This document shows, piece after piece, positions 1 through 7,031 of a stretch of 9,419 nucleotides of DNA. The stretch comes from Paracoccaceae bacterium (GTDB lineage Bacteria > Pseudomonadota > Alphaproteobacteria > Rhodobacterales > Rhodobacteraceae): NCBI GenBank assembly GCA_009920815.1, contig RFZH01000074.1, forward strand, positions 1 through 9,419. The letters are read 5' to 3'. The position numbers were made by a program, and so were the translations under genes. The notes beneath the pieces were generated by a model. The model was not told where the DNA came from. It saw only the letters and a program-made list of their open reading frames with translations, and ran no database searches. The number at the start of each line of letters is the position of its first letter. The first letter of the stretch is position 1.

Positions 1-213
1 GCGATGGCGGATGAACGGTGGGATTTGGCGCGGTTTGATGCGGACGTGCGCGAAAGCCAAGCCAAACGGTGGGTGGTCTATGAGGCGCTGCGCCAAGGTG
101 GCTATTACCCGTGGGATTATCAACCGTTACAAAAAGCGTCCGAGCGGTACATGCGCAACCATATGGATTTGAACGTGCTTGAGGAAAGCAAACGCTTTCC
201 CCGTGGCGAATAG
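1..213 (+). CDS. betC: Choline-sulfatase, C-terminal end (partial)
   Basis: This is the last 70 residues of a protein whose start lies before the window; the frame is open from base 1 to the TAG at 211-213. The ATG at 4 is probably an internal methionine, since no ribosome binding site can be seen. The pattern SQ..RW.VY.AL..G, then PWDYQP, then ASERYMRNHMDL is what I recognise as the C-terminal choline-sulfatase domain that closes BetC proteins. BetC is a cytoplasmic sulfatase that hydrolyses choline-O-sulfate to choline and sulfate. The catalytic part is not visible here. The assignment is supported by the adjoining betI, betT-like and betA genes. The gene ends only 2 bases from the end of betI, which runs in the opposite direction. 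Confidence 0.85.
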   Translation, partial: AMADERWDLARFDADVRESQAKRWVVYEALRQGGYYPWDYQPLQKASERYMRNHMDLNVLEESKRFPRGE

Positions 214-215
214 CT

Positions 216-791
216 TTATCGCAGCACTAGGTCGATCATCGCAAACGCTTCTTGGCGGGCGTGCGGCGCGTTTACCTTGCGTTCGCCTTGGGCAACGGAA
301 ACCCAAACGCCATCCATATAGGATTGGATCAACCGGCGGATGGTTTCGCGCGTGTGAACAGGTGTTAGATGCTTAAGTTCATGCCGAAAATGGGATCGAA
401 CACGGGCACGGTTGATAGTTTGCAACCGTGTCAGTGATTGTGAATATGGTGCGGCCGACCAGAATTGCACCCAAAACGTACAATGTTCTGGCGTAAAAAA
501 AGCATCAGAAAAGTTTGCCTCGACAATCGCGCGCAGGCGCTCTTTTGGCGTGTTCGCCTGTGACAAAGCCATAACGTGTTCTTGCCGCAGCAGTCCCAAG
601 AGATGGGTCATCGTTTCCGCCATCAATCGATCTTTTGACCCGAAATAGTAATTTATTGAGGCCGCCGTTGCACCAAGCTTTCGCGCAATATCGGCCATAG
701 TAACCGCATGGAACCCCCGTTCAAATGTCGCCGAGAGTGTCGCCGAAATGAATTCTTGGTTGCGGATATCACGTATGCGGGTGCGTTTCAT
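216..791 (-). CDS. betI: TetR-family transcriptional repressor BetI
   Basis: A 191-residue protein, the usual length for BetI. The N-terminal TetR-type helix-turn-helix lies at about residues 30-50 (TMADIARKLG, then SINYYFGSKDRL), followed by a helical ligand-binding domain. The stretch FWVQFWSAAPYSQSLTRLQTINRAR in its first half follows the BetI pattern (WLAFW...P.L.RLQ.IN..R), which separates it from generic TetR proteins. Known BetI proteins repress bet genes and release DNA when choline is present. Here the gene is divergent from the betT-like gene across a 154-bp AT-rich region, so it probably controls that promoter and its own. No strong ribosome binding site is visible before the ATG. 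Its 3' end is tail to tail with betC, leaving no room for an intrinsic terminator. Confidence 0.88.
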   Translation of the reverse strand: MKRTRIRDIRNQEFISATLSATFERGFHAVTMADIARKLGATAASINYYFGSKDRLMAETMTHLLGLLRQEHVMALSQANTPKERLRAIVEANFSDAFFTPEHCTFWVQFWSAAPYSQSLTRLQTINRARVRSHFRHELKHLTPVHTRETIRRLIQSYMDGVWVSVAQGERKVNAPHARQEAFAMIDLVLR

Positions 792-848
792 GACGTTCAG
801 ATATGAGTTTGTCTCTATATTTCAATACTTACATATATCATTAATTTA

Positions 849-864
849 TTAAATGATCATTTAA
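849..864. promoter_or_regulatory. Perfect 16-bp palindrome, candidate BetI operator
   Basis: TTAAATGATCATTTAA is a perfect inverted repeat in the 154-bp AT-rich gap between the divergent betI and betT-like genes. It lies about 57 bp before the betI start codon and 81 bp before the betT start codon. TetR-family dimers bind palindromes of this size in divergent promoters, so it is the best operator candidate. Binding by BetI is inferred. In such AT-rich DNA a chance palindrome is possible. I could not place convincing -35/-10 pairs here; TATAGA at 895-900 is a weak -10 candidate for betT. Confidence 0.4.
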
Positions 865-945
865 AAAATAATATTAATTTTAATTTAGATATGGTATAGA
901 CAACCGCACAAGCGGCAAGCTTGGCTTAATGAGAGGGAGGAAGAT

Positions 946-2118
946 ATGACGGAAGTCATCTCATTCGGCGTATTATTGGCCTTTGCGCTGGTAATATTCT
1001 GCACAATTAAATGGTGGAACTTACGATTGGTTGGTACGGATCCTGTGCCATTGTTTGTATTTGTTTCAATCTTGTTTACATCCGGTTTGGATGTTGGTTT
1101 GGTCATGTTCCCACTGGCGTGGGATTTCCCGTTATACGCAGATGTGGCAACCACGCCCGCTTATGGGTTTACCAATCCACTCGCGATTGAATTCGGATAT
1201 TGGGGCTTTTTGATTTGGGCCTTTTATTTCCTTACGGGTTTCTATTTCTGCGTAATTGAACCGCGCGTGAAATTCTTTGAAATTCCGCTGGTTAAGCTGA
1301 TAAACAACATTGTCATCATCGCGACCTGCGCGTTCACAGGGTCCTTGTTCTTGATCTATCTGCCCTATTACATTCCCATGGTGGGGGATGGCGAAACTGT
1401 GATCCCAGCGTTCTATGCCTTGACCTTTTTGGTCATTGCGACGGCGGCCTATTCATCGACAGATATCAAGTTTGTTAAGATCTTATCAGTCGCCTCGACG
1501 GTTCTGTTCTTTGGCCTGATTGCTTTGGCATGGATTGGCGCTGGCATGGGATTGGGTGATTTTGGGGCCTCTGTTTCAAACTTGGGTGGGTATTTTACAA
1601 ACCTGCATAAGTTTGTTCTGCCGATGTCAGATTATCACGAATTTTTCTTATTCTGGTGGTTTGCTTGGTCTATCATGATTGGCCAATTCACGTCCCGCTT
1701 CGTCGGCGGATTGAAAACATGGCAGTTCCTGTTGGCGTTGTTGGTGATCCCATCCATCCCATTGGCATTGTGGTTCGGTGTTTTGTATCATTACTTTACA
1801 GCAGGTATTTCAACCACAGGGATGATGAACTGGGCGATGGTCGTGGTTGGTATTATCTTTGTGATCAACTCATTCGACAGCTTGATCCGCCTTTATACCG
1901 ACAACATGAACCTAAGTGTTGAACGTGTTGGCAAAGCCAAATACCTGCTAGGGAATATCATCGTTTTGTCGGTTCTGACAGTCGCGTTCCAATCACAGTG
2001 GTTAAAGATTGAATGGGTCGGATCGGTTGTGATTGCGCTCTACGTCGGTTGTCTCGTCTATATCTTTACCAAGTTCCGCAACGAAGTGATGTCCATCAAT
2101 TCGATGCCGAACGCATAA
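946..2118 (+). CDS. betT: Short BCCT-family choline/betaine transporter (BetT-like)
   Basis: A 390-residue, very hydrophobic inner-membrane protein with about 11 predicted helices (roughly 5-24, 35-58, 81-104, 116-139, 154-169, 176-198, 230-252, 258-280, 293-315, 332-349, 352-372). It starts at ATG 946 after a strong GGGAGGA. The BCCT identity rests on ordered landmarks. W86-x4-W91-x2-Y94 matches the spacing of BetP W189/W194/Y197. WWFAW at 237-241 matches the WWISW of the helix that carries BetP W374. NSFDS at 308-312 matches the usual TSADS. Family members are usually 500 residues or more. Here the first BCCT helix and the long tails are absent, and Asp49 sits in the glycine-rich stretch of the third BCCT helix (SGLDVGL). 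The likely role is proton- or gradient-driven choline uptake feeding BetA; the exact substrate is inferred from context. Confidence 0.78.
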   Translation: MTEVISFGVLLAFALVIFCTIKWWNLRLVGTDPVPLFVFVSILFTSGLDVGLVMFPLAWDFPLYADVATTPAYGFTNPLAIEFGYWGFLIWAFYFLTGFYFCVIEPRVKFFEIPLVKLINNIVIIATCAFTGSLFLIYLPYYIPMVGDGETVIPAFYALTFLVIATAAYSSTDIKFVKILSVASTVLFFGLIALAWIGAGMGLGDFGASVSNLGGYFTNLHKFVLPMSDYHEFFLFWWFAWSIMIGQFTSRFVGGLKTWQFLLALLVIPSIPLALWFGVLYHYFTAGISTTGMMNWAMVVVGIIFVINSFDSLIRLYTDNMNLSVERVGKAKYLLGNIIVLSVLTVAFQSQWLKIEWVGSVVIALYVGCLVYIFTKFRNEVMSINSMPNA

Positions 2119-2131
2119 GCGATTAACGCCT

Positions 2132-2160
2132 TGTCGGATCCGTTTATGACGGGTCCGACA
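2132..2160 (+). other. Stem-loop between betT and betA
   Basis: TGTCGGATCC and GGGTCCGACA form a 10-bp stem (nine Watson-Crick pairs and one G-T wobble) around a 9-base loop, starting 13 bases after the betT stop. No T-run follows, so it is not a classical intrinsic terminator. It may be a processing or stability element that sets different levels of betT and betA mRNA, or a weak attenuator. The function is inferred from structure only. Confidence 0.45.
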
Positions 2161-2234
2161 GATGCAGCGCGGCCCATTTACACGCCGCCCACAAACCCAC
2201 CCCGTCGCCCAATTGGGCCTTGAGGAGCAGATCA

Positions 2235-3893
2235 TTGCAGACAGAATACATTATCATCGGTGCGGGCAGCGCAGGATGTGCCATGGCATATCGCCTCGCC
2301 AGCGCAGGCAAAAAGGTTGTTGTATTGGAATTCGGTGGCTCCGATGCGGGACCGCTTATTCAAATGCCAGGTGCGCTAAGCTATCCGATGAACATGCCGC
2401 TGTATGATTGGGGGTATCAATCCGAACCCGAACCCCATCTTGGGGGGCGGAAATTGGCCTGTCCTCGTGGAAAGGTGATTGGTGGATCATCCAGCATCAA
2501 CGGAATGGTTTATGTCCGGGGGCATGCCCGCGACTTTGATACTTGGGCAGAAATGGGCGCGGATGGGTGGAGCTATGCCGATGTTTTGCCCTACTACAAG
2601 CGTATGGAAAATTGGGATCCGCGCGGACACGGCGGTGACCCCGATTGGCGTGGGTCCGACGGACCGCTGCACGTGACCCGTGGCAAACGCGACAACCCCT
2701 TGGTGCATGCCTTTGTCGAAGCGGGACGGCAGGCCGGTTACCAAGTCACCAAAGATTATAACGGTGAACAACAAGAGGGCTTTGGCCCGATGGAACAAAC
2801 AACCTATCAAGGGCAACGTTGGTCCGCCGCAAAAGCCTATCTGCGACCTGCGCAGAAAACAGGAAATTGCCAAGTGGTCCGTGGCCTTGCGCGCAAGGTA
2901 ATCATTCAAGATGGTCGCGCCGTTGGTGTAGAATATTCTGTCGGCCAACAGATTAAAACAATCCACGCCAGCGCCGAAGTTATCATCGCGGCATCGGCGA
3001 TTAATTCGCCCAAACTTTTGATGCTATCGGGGATCGGTCCAGCTGCACATTTGGCCGAGCATGGCATTGATGTGATCGCAGATCGCCCAGGTGTCGGACA
3101 GAATTTGCAAGATCATCTAGAGCTATATATCCAGATGGCGGCCAGCCAGCCTGTGAGCCTGTTCAAGTATTGGAACCTATTTGGCAAAGCCTGGGTCGGT
3201 TTGCAGTGGATGTTGTTCAAGTCTGGACCCGGGGCGTCAAACCAATTTGAAAGCGCCGCCTTTATTCGGTCGCACGCCGGCGTTGAATATCCGGATATCC
3301 AATATCATTTCTTGCCCATCGCAGTGCGCTACGATGGTCAGGCGGCCGCCGAAGGTCATGGATTTCAGGCCCATGTCGGACCCATGCGCAGCCCATCGCG
3401 GGGTCAAGTGACCCTTCGGTCCGCTGATCCAGCGGCGGCACCAAAAATACAATTCAATTATATGGCGCATGAAAAAGATTGGTCAGATTTTAGAAACTGC
3501 ATCCGCTTGACGCGTGAAATATTCGGGCAGGATGCGTTTAAGCCCTTTGTTAAACATGAAATCCAGCCTGGTGCAGATGTGCAAACAGATGACGAGCTAA
3601 ATGATTTCATCCGTGAACATGTCGAAAGCGCCTATCATCCATGTGGAACATGTAAGATGGGGCGCGCAACTGATCCGATGGCGGTTGTCGACCCTGAATG
3701 TCGCGTGATCGGTGTCGACAGTTTGCGAGTCGCTGACAGCAGTATTTTTCCCCAGATCACCAATGGAAATCTGAACGGCCCGTCAATTATGGTTGGCGAA
3801 AAAGCATCGGATCACATTTTGTATCAAAATACTTGTCCGCCAAGCAATCAATTGCCGTGGATACATCCGAATTGGAAAAGTGAACAAAGATAG
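2235..3893 (+). CDS. betA: Choline dehydrogenase (GMC oxidoreductase)
   Basis: A 552-residue FAD-dependent enzyme that oxidises choline to betaine aldehyde, usually associated with the inner membrane and the respiratory chain. The start is taken as TTG 2235, because GAGGAG at 2222-2227 is correctly spaced and the protein then begins MQTEYIIIGAGSAG, as in known BetA. The upstream TTG at 2220 overlaps that site. GAGSAG at residues 9-14 binds the FAD ADP moiety. The GMC signatures are near residue 83 (GGSSSINGMVYVRG) and later as INSPKLLMLSGIGPA. The C-terminal YHPCGTCKMG carries His468, and NGNLNG carries Asn512; their 44-residue spacing equals the His466/Asn510 pair of choline oxidase. Length agrees with E. 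coli BetA (about 556). It lies 116 bp after betT in the same direction and is probably co-transcribed. Other GMC alcohol dehydrogenases are similar, but the context favours choline. Confidence 0.92.
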   Translation: MQTEYIIIGAGSAGCAMAYRLASAGKKVVVLEFGGSDAGPLIQMPGALSYPMNMPLYDWGYQSEPEPHLGGRKLACPRGKVIGGSSSINGMVYVRGHARDFDTWAEMGADGWSYADVLPYYKRMENWDPRGHGGDPDWRGSDGPLHVTRGKRDNPLVHAFVEAGRQAGYQVTKDYNGEQQEGFGPMEQTTYQGQRWSAAKAYLRPAQKTGNCQVVRGLARKVIIQDGRAVGVEYSVGQQIKTIHASAEVIIAASAINSPKLLMLSGIGPAAHLAEHGIDVIADRPGVGQNLQDHLELYIQMAASQPVSLFKYWNLFGKAWVGLQWMLFKSGPGASNQFESAAFIRSHAGVEYPDIQYHFLPIAVRYDGQAAAEGHGFQAHVGPMRSPSRGQVTLRSADPAAAPKIQFNYMAHEKDWSDFRNCIRLTREIFGQDAFKPFVKHEIQPGADVQTDDELNDFIREHVESAYHPCGTCKMGRATDPMAVVDPECRVIGVDSLRVADSSIFPQITNGNLNGPSIMVGEKASDHILYQNTCPPSNQLPWIHPNWKSEQR

Positions 3894-4042
3894 AGCGTTA
3901 CAACCCGAATAGGTAGATTGTTACTGTTCTAACACGCAAGAGATGTCCGTTATTTCACGCAACGCCACGAAAGGGGGACTGCTATTAGTGGCTGGATAAT
4001 ATATGATTGACCTAGAAATTAACGATTTTTTGGTTTGTGATT
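3894..4042. other. Intergenic region after betA, no clear element
   Basis: No convincing gene, terminator or operator is seen here. A 5-bp inverted repeat (GCCAC 3964-3968, GTGGC 3988-3992) has a 19-base loop and no T-run, so it is too weak to call a terminator. T-rich sequence at 4026-4032 has no good stem before it. If the small ORF that follows is not real, the gene-free stretch reaches 4244 (351 bases). Confidence 0.5.
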
Positions 4043-4252
4043 ATGTATGTCTCTGGTGTGAAGGTTTACCATTCAGGTAGCCCATTTGTGAAAATACGAT
4101 ACTTGTATCGGTTGCTCACCCACCGTGCGCAATATGATCAGGCACTGCAAGGCGCACGCAAACTTCAAACGCGCGACAAATTGGCCGAGCGCCATCTGGA
4201 GCAGATTATTGGCCATCTTGATAGCTGTATCAAAACAGAGATCGCTATTTAA
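4043..4252 (+). CDS. Possible small ORF, unknown function
   Basis: An open frame of 69 residues from ATG 4043 (71 from GTG 4037). I do not recognise a family. The second half (about residues 25-69) is rich in charged residues and looks helical, with repeated Arg, Lys, Gln and Glu and no membrane segment. Against it being a gene: no ribosome binding site precedes either start, and the reverse strand is also open here. Its TAA overlaps the last codons of the convergent scfR-type gene by 8 bases. It could be a real small protein with a poor start signal, a gene remnant, or a chance ORF. Confidence 0.3.
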   Translation: MYVSGVKVYHSGSPFVKIRYLYRLLTHRAQYDQALQGARKLQTRDKLAERHLEQIIGHLDSCIKTEIAI

Positions 4253-5645
4253 CTTCGTAGGGTAATATTCCACGTGAATTGTTATCCACGATCAGCTGAC
4301 GCTCCAGCGGTGGGACCGACCTTTGATGGCAGGTACGTCTTTCGCAGATCCGACACGATATACCGATCGGTTCAAACGCTTCGGCCGTATTCAGTTCAAG
4401 CGTATCTGCATAAACCAATTCATTGGCGTGTTTGATTTCGCATCCCAATGCGATGGCAAAGCGTCGGACGGGCGCGTTATAGGATCCCCCCGATTTTGTG
4501 ATGTCGCGCGCCAAGGAAATATAGCGCACCCCGTCAGGCGTTTCAGCCAATTGTCGCAGGAATTGCCCCGGTGTTTCAAACGCGCGATGCACGTTCCACA
4601 ACGGACAGGCGCCGCCAAACCGCGCAAATTGTAATCGTGTGGCCGAATGGCGTTTTGTAATGGTGCCGGCCTGATCGACGCGCACAAAAAAGAACGGGAT
4701 GCCTTTGCGGTCAGGGCGCTGAAGTGTCGATAGGCGATGCGCCACCTGTTCGATCGACGTGCCAAAAATGTTTGCCAATCTTTCCAAATCGTGGCGTTCG
4801 CGTTTTGCGGTGGACAGAAATTCTTCATATGGCATCAAAGCAGCGCCGGCAAAATAATTGGCCAAACCAATTTTTGCGATGGACCGCGCTTGGGGGGATT
4901 GGAACCGCGCGAAATCTAACGTTGCCTCTAACAATTTATCTTGGGTCAAAAGCGCGTATTGCAATAAAAGCTGAAAGCCGATCGTTTCGGGTGCTGCGCG
5001 ATTGGACAGGTACAGTGTTTGGGTCTCGTGATCAAACTGGCGCATCGTATCTTGATCACGATAAAAAATTTTGATGTTTTGGGCCCGCAGGATGTTTTCT
5101 GCTTTGGTCCGCACCCAATATGCCGTGTCGCGACCCTTGGCAAAGGTTTCTGCGGCGCGGTCAACTGCATCGATATAGTTGTCGCAGTAATGGAAAAAAT
5201 CACGCACCTCTTCCCATGGGCTGGGTTGCAAGCGGGCGTCATCGCGCCCTAAGGCTTCGTCCAACGATGCAAGGCGCTCTTGGGTTTGACGGTAGGCGCG
5301 GTGTAGTTCCAAAAATGCGCGCGTCATTGCAGGCGCGTTTGAGGCTGCAAAGCGAATGTCGGCCTGTGGTGGCATGATGTCGGCAAAGATTGGGTCTGCC
5401 AAGGCTTCGCGCATGTCGGACACCAATCGTTCGCTATCGCCTGACGATAATTCGGTGACGTCAAATCCGAATTCTTGTGCCAAAGCCAAAACAACCGTGC
5501 TGGACAGCGGGCGGTTGTTGTTTTCCATCTGGTTGAGATAGGGCAAAGAAACGCCTAGTTTATCCGCAAAGTCCTTTTGCGTTAGAGCAAGACGTTGACG
5601 CATGTCGCGTAGCTTGGCACCTGCGTATAATTTTTTGACTGCCAT
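4245..5645 (-). CDS. pccR: ScfR/PccR-family short-chain acyl-CoA regulator
   Basis: A 466-residue cytoplasmic regulator. An XRE-type helix-turn-helix fills about residues 10-65 (LTQKDFADKLGVSLPYLNQMEN). A middle region follows of the type related to ImmA/IrrE peptidases but without an HExxH zinc motif. The C-terminal domain contains RHSATRLQFARFGGACPLW and ends with C431-x2-C434-x4-C439 before RSVPPL, as is typical of ScfR proteins. The start is set at 5645, where AAAGGA is well placed; the longer frame from 5678 would run through the operator boxes. In Rhodobacter sphaeroides PccR controls pccB in response to growth on propionate or acetate through TTTGCAAA motifs. The same motifs lie before this gene and before pccB. 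It follows the MFS gene by 63 bp in the same direction and is convergent with the small ORF at 4043. Confidence 0.88.
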   Translation of the reverse strand: MAVKKLYAGAKLRDMRQRLALTQKDFADKLGVSLPYLNQMENNNRPLSSTVVLALAQEFGFDVTELSSGDSERLVSDMREALADPIFADIMPPQADIRFAASNAPAMTRAFLELHRAYRQTQERLASLDEALGRDDARLQPSPWEEVRDFFHYCDNYIDAVDRAAETFAKGRDTAYWVRTKAENILRAQNIKIFYRDQDTMRQFDHETQTLYLSNRAAPETIGFQLLLQYALLTQDKLLEATLDFARFQSPQARSIAKIGLANYFAGAALMPYEEFLSTAKRERHDLERLANIFGTSIEQVAHRLSTLQRPDRKGIPFFFVRVDQAGTITKRHSATRLQFARFGGACPLWNVHRAFETPGQFLRQLAETPDGVRYISLARDITKSGGSYNAPVRRFAIALGCEIKHANELVYADTLELNTAEAFEPIGISCRICERRTCHQRSVPPLERQLIVDNNSRGILPYEVK

Positions 5646-5654
5646 ATCAGATCC

Positions 5655-5701
5655 TTTGCAAAATTTGCAGAACGACATCGCAAACTTTGCAAATTTTCAA
5701 G
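5655..5701 (-). promoter_or_regulatory. TTTGCAAA box array before the scfR/pccR-type gene
   Basis: Two perfect TTTGCAAA boxes (5655-5662 and 5686-5693) are each accompanied by degenerate copies: TTTGCAGA at 5664-5671, TTTTCAAG at 5694-5701, and on the minus strand TTTGCGAT at 5684-5677. The box nearest the gene overlaps the ribosome binding site of the regulator gene, and the array fills nearly all of the 63-bp gap after the MFS gene. By analogy with PccR sites this is probably an autoregulatory site. No good -35/-10 pair was found. Confidence 0.7.
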
Positions 5702-5708
5702 GTCCCGT

Positions 5709-6926
5709 CTAGTGCCGTTTCAAGACCTTGTTGCGGTGCATGACGTAAAGGATGCACAGCAGGCCTGCAAATACGGAAACAAGCATGAGTTCGATCAAAG
5801 GTAAATCGGATGTCGCGCCTTGCAGTTGCAGACCTGCGATTGCCGATAATGCGGCCCCGCCGCCAATCATGATCGCACTGCCTAATCCGGATGCGGTGCC
5901 TGCCAATTCAGGTTTGATTGATAACATTCCTGCTGTCGCGTTGGGAATGGTCATGCCGTTGCCCAATCCCACCAACGTCATAAAGCCAAAAAAGGCTTTC
6001 GCAGATCCCAAAGATGCTGCGCTGATCGCGAAAGACATTGAAAGCCCAAAGAGCGTAATCAAGAGGCCACAGGTGACCATTGTGTCAATTCCAAAGCGCG
6101 TTGAATAGCGGCCCGATAGAAAATTACCGACGAAATATCCAAGCGCGGGCGCGCCAAAATACAGGCCCAGTTGTTGCGGCGACAGGCCATAGATCACTGA
6201 TCCCACAAACGGGGCGCCACCGATATACGCGAAAAAAGCGCCTGACCCCAAGGACGAGGCCAAACAATAACCCCAAAACCGTTGCGATGTCAGAAGCGCG
6301 GGATATTGTTGAAACTGTGCCCATGCGTTTTTCGATGTGCTGGGTGCTGTTTCGCCTTGGTCCATGAATGCAATCGCAAAACACATGGCGCCAATAAGGC
6401 CAAGCATCCAAAAATTGCCCTGCCAGCCAAAATGCGTTTCAATGTACCCGCCAATTGCTGGGCTAATCATTGGTACAATGCTCATCCCCATGGTGACGTA
6501 GGCGATCCGAGATCCTGCTTTTTCCGTCGACGTGGTGTCACGCACAATCGCGCGTGACAACACCATCGTGGTTCCGGCAACCGCTTGTAAGGCGCGCAGT
6601 ATGAAAAAGGTTGTGAGATTGGGTGCAAAATTGATGGCCACCGAAGCAGCTATGAAAATTGCCAATGACCATAAAACAATTGGGCGTCGCCCTATCATAT
6701 CTGACAGCGGTCCCGATAGGATTTGAAACACAGCGCTTGCACCTAAATAAACGCCAACCGCCAATCCCATCGTGGCTGTTGATGTGTTGAAATGTGTCGC
6801 CATCGCGGGCAGGCTGGGTAAAAACATATTCATCGTAACCGCGCCAATGCTGGCCAGTAAAATCAGGGTCACGATATGTGGTTGGCTGTGACGGTCTAGA
6901 AACCGAGCGGGGGCAAAATCTGTCAT
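5709..6926 (-). CDS. MFS transporter, Bcr/CflA drug-resistance type
   Basis: A 405-residue inner-membrane protein with the 12-helix hydrophobic profile of the major facilitator superfamily. The MFS motif between helices 2 and 3 is seen as GPLSDMIGRRP (residues 72-82). RALQAVAG (from residue 111) followed by SRAIVRD (ending at about residue 130) is characteristic of the Bcr/CflA proton-driven efflux group. The length is normal (about 400). The substrate cannot be read from sequence; annotated relatives export drugs or small metabolites. It lies between pccB and the pccR-type gene, shares the box-bearing divergent promoter with pccB, and is probably co-transcribed with the regulator. That makes efflux of an organic acid or acyl metabolite conceivable, but this is inference. 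The ribosome binding site before ATG 6926 is weak. Confidence 0.85.
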   Translation of the reverse strand: MTDFAPARFLDRHSQPHIVTLILLASIGAVTMNMFLPSLPAMATHFNTSTATMGLAVGVYLGASAVFQILSGPLSDMIGRRPIVLWSLAIFIAASVAINFAPNLTTFFILRALQAVAGTTMVLSRAIVRDTTSTEKAGSRIAYVTMGMSIVPMISPAIGGYIETHFGWQGNFWMLGLIGAMCFAIAFMDQGETAPSTSKNAWAQFQQYPALLTSQRFWGYCLASSLGSGAFFAYIGGAPFVGSVIYGLSPQQLGLYFGAPALGYFVGNFLSGRYSTRFGIDTMVTCGLLITLFGLSMSFAISAASLGSAKAFFGFMTLVGLGNGMTIPNATAGMLSIKPELAGTASGLGSAIMIGGGAALSAIAGLQLQGATSDLPLIELMLVSVFAGLLCILYVMHRNKVLKRH

Positions 6927-6977
6927 GACAAACCGCTAAGCTTCATCTTGTGTTATGTCCAGTTAATTATTGTGTTA

Positions 6978-6983
6978 AGTATA
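6978..6983 (-). promoter_or_regulatory. Candidate -10 of the MFS/pccR promoter
   Basis: Read on the minus strand this is TATACT, five of six matches to TATAAT, about 52 bases before the MFS start codon. No good -35 hexamer lies upstream. The double TTTGCAAA operator at 6984-6999 abuts it and fills the space where the spacer would be. The call is tentative. Confidence 0.3.
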
Positions 6984-7031
6984 TTTGCAAATTTGCAAAA
7001 CTTGATTTGCTAAAGTTTGCAAATTTGCGGA
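6984..7031. promoter_or_regulatory. TTTGCAAA operator array in the pccB/MFS divergent promoter
   Basis: Two perfect boxes stand head to tail (6984-6991 and 6992-6999) and form a 16-bp palindrome. A degenerate TTTGCTAA is at 7006-7013, a third perfect box at 7016-7023, and a partial copy TTTGCGGA at 7024-7031. The R. sphaeroides PccR site upstream of pccB is described as two TTTGCAAA motifs separated by four bases. Here the cores are directly adjacent, and the two pairs are 32 bp apart centre to centre. Regulation by the adjacent ScfR/PccR-type protein is strongly suggested; whether it activates or represses cannot be read from sequence. Confidence 0.82.

Noticed and set aside
885..1154. Minus-strand open frame opposite the start of betT
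   Set aside because: It lies opposite the strongly supported membrane-protein gene and its composition looks like a shadow of that gene.
3964..3992. Inverted repeat GCCAC/GTGGC after betA as terminator
   Set aside because: Only 5 bp of stem, a 19-base loop and no T-run.
5646..5678. Longer N-terminus for the ScfR/PccR-type protein from ATG 5678
   Set aside because: It would place the operator boxes within coding sequence and gives a Cys/Lys-rich extension unlike the family. ATG 5645 has a good ribosome binding site.
6921..6930. Palindrome TGTCATGACA over the MFS start codon
   Set aside because: Short, overlaps coding sequence, and no second copy or known regulator match; likely chance.
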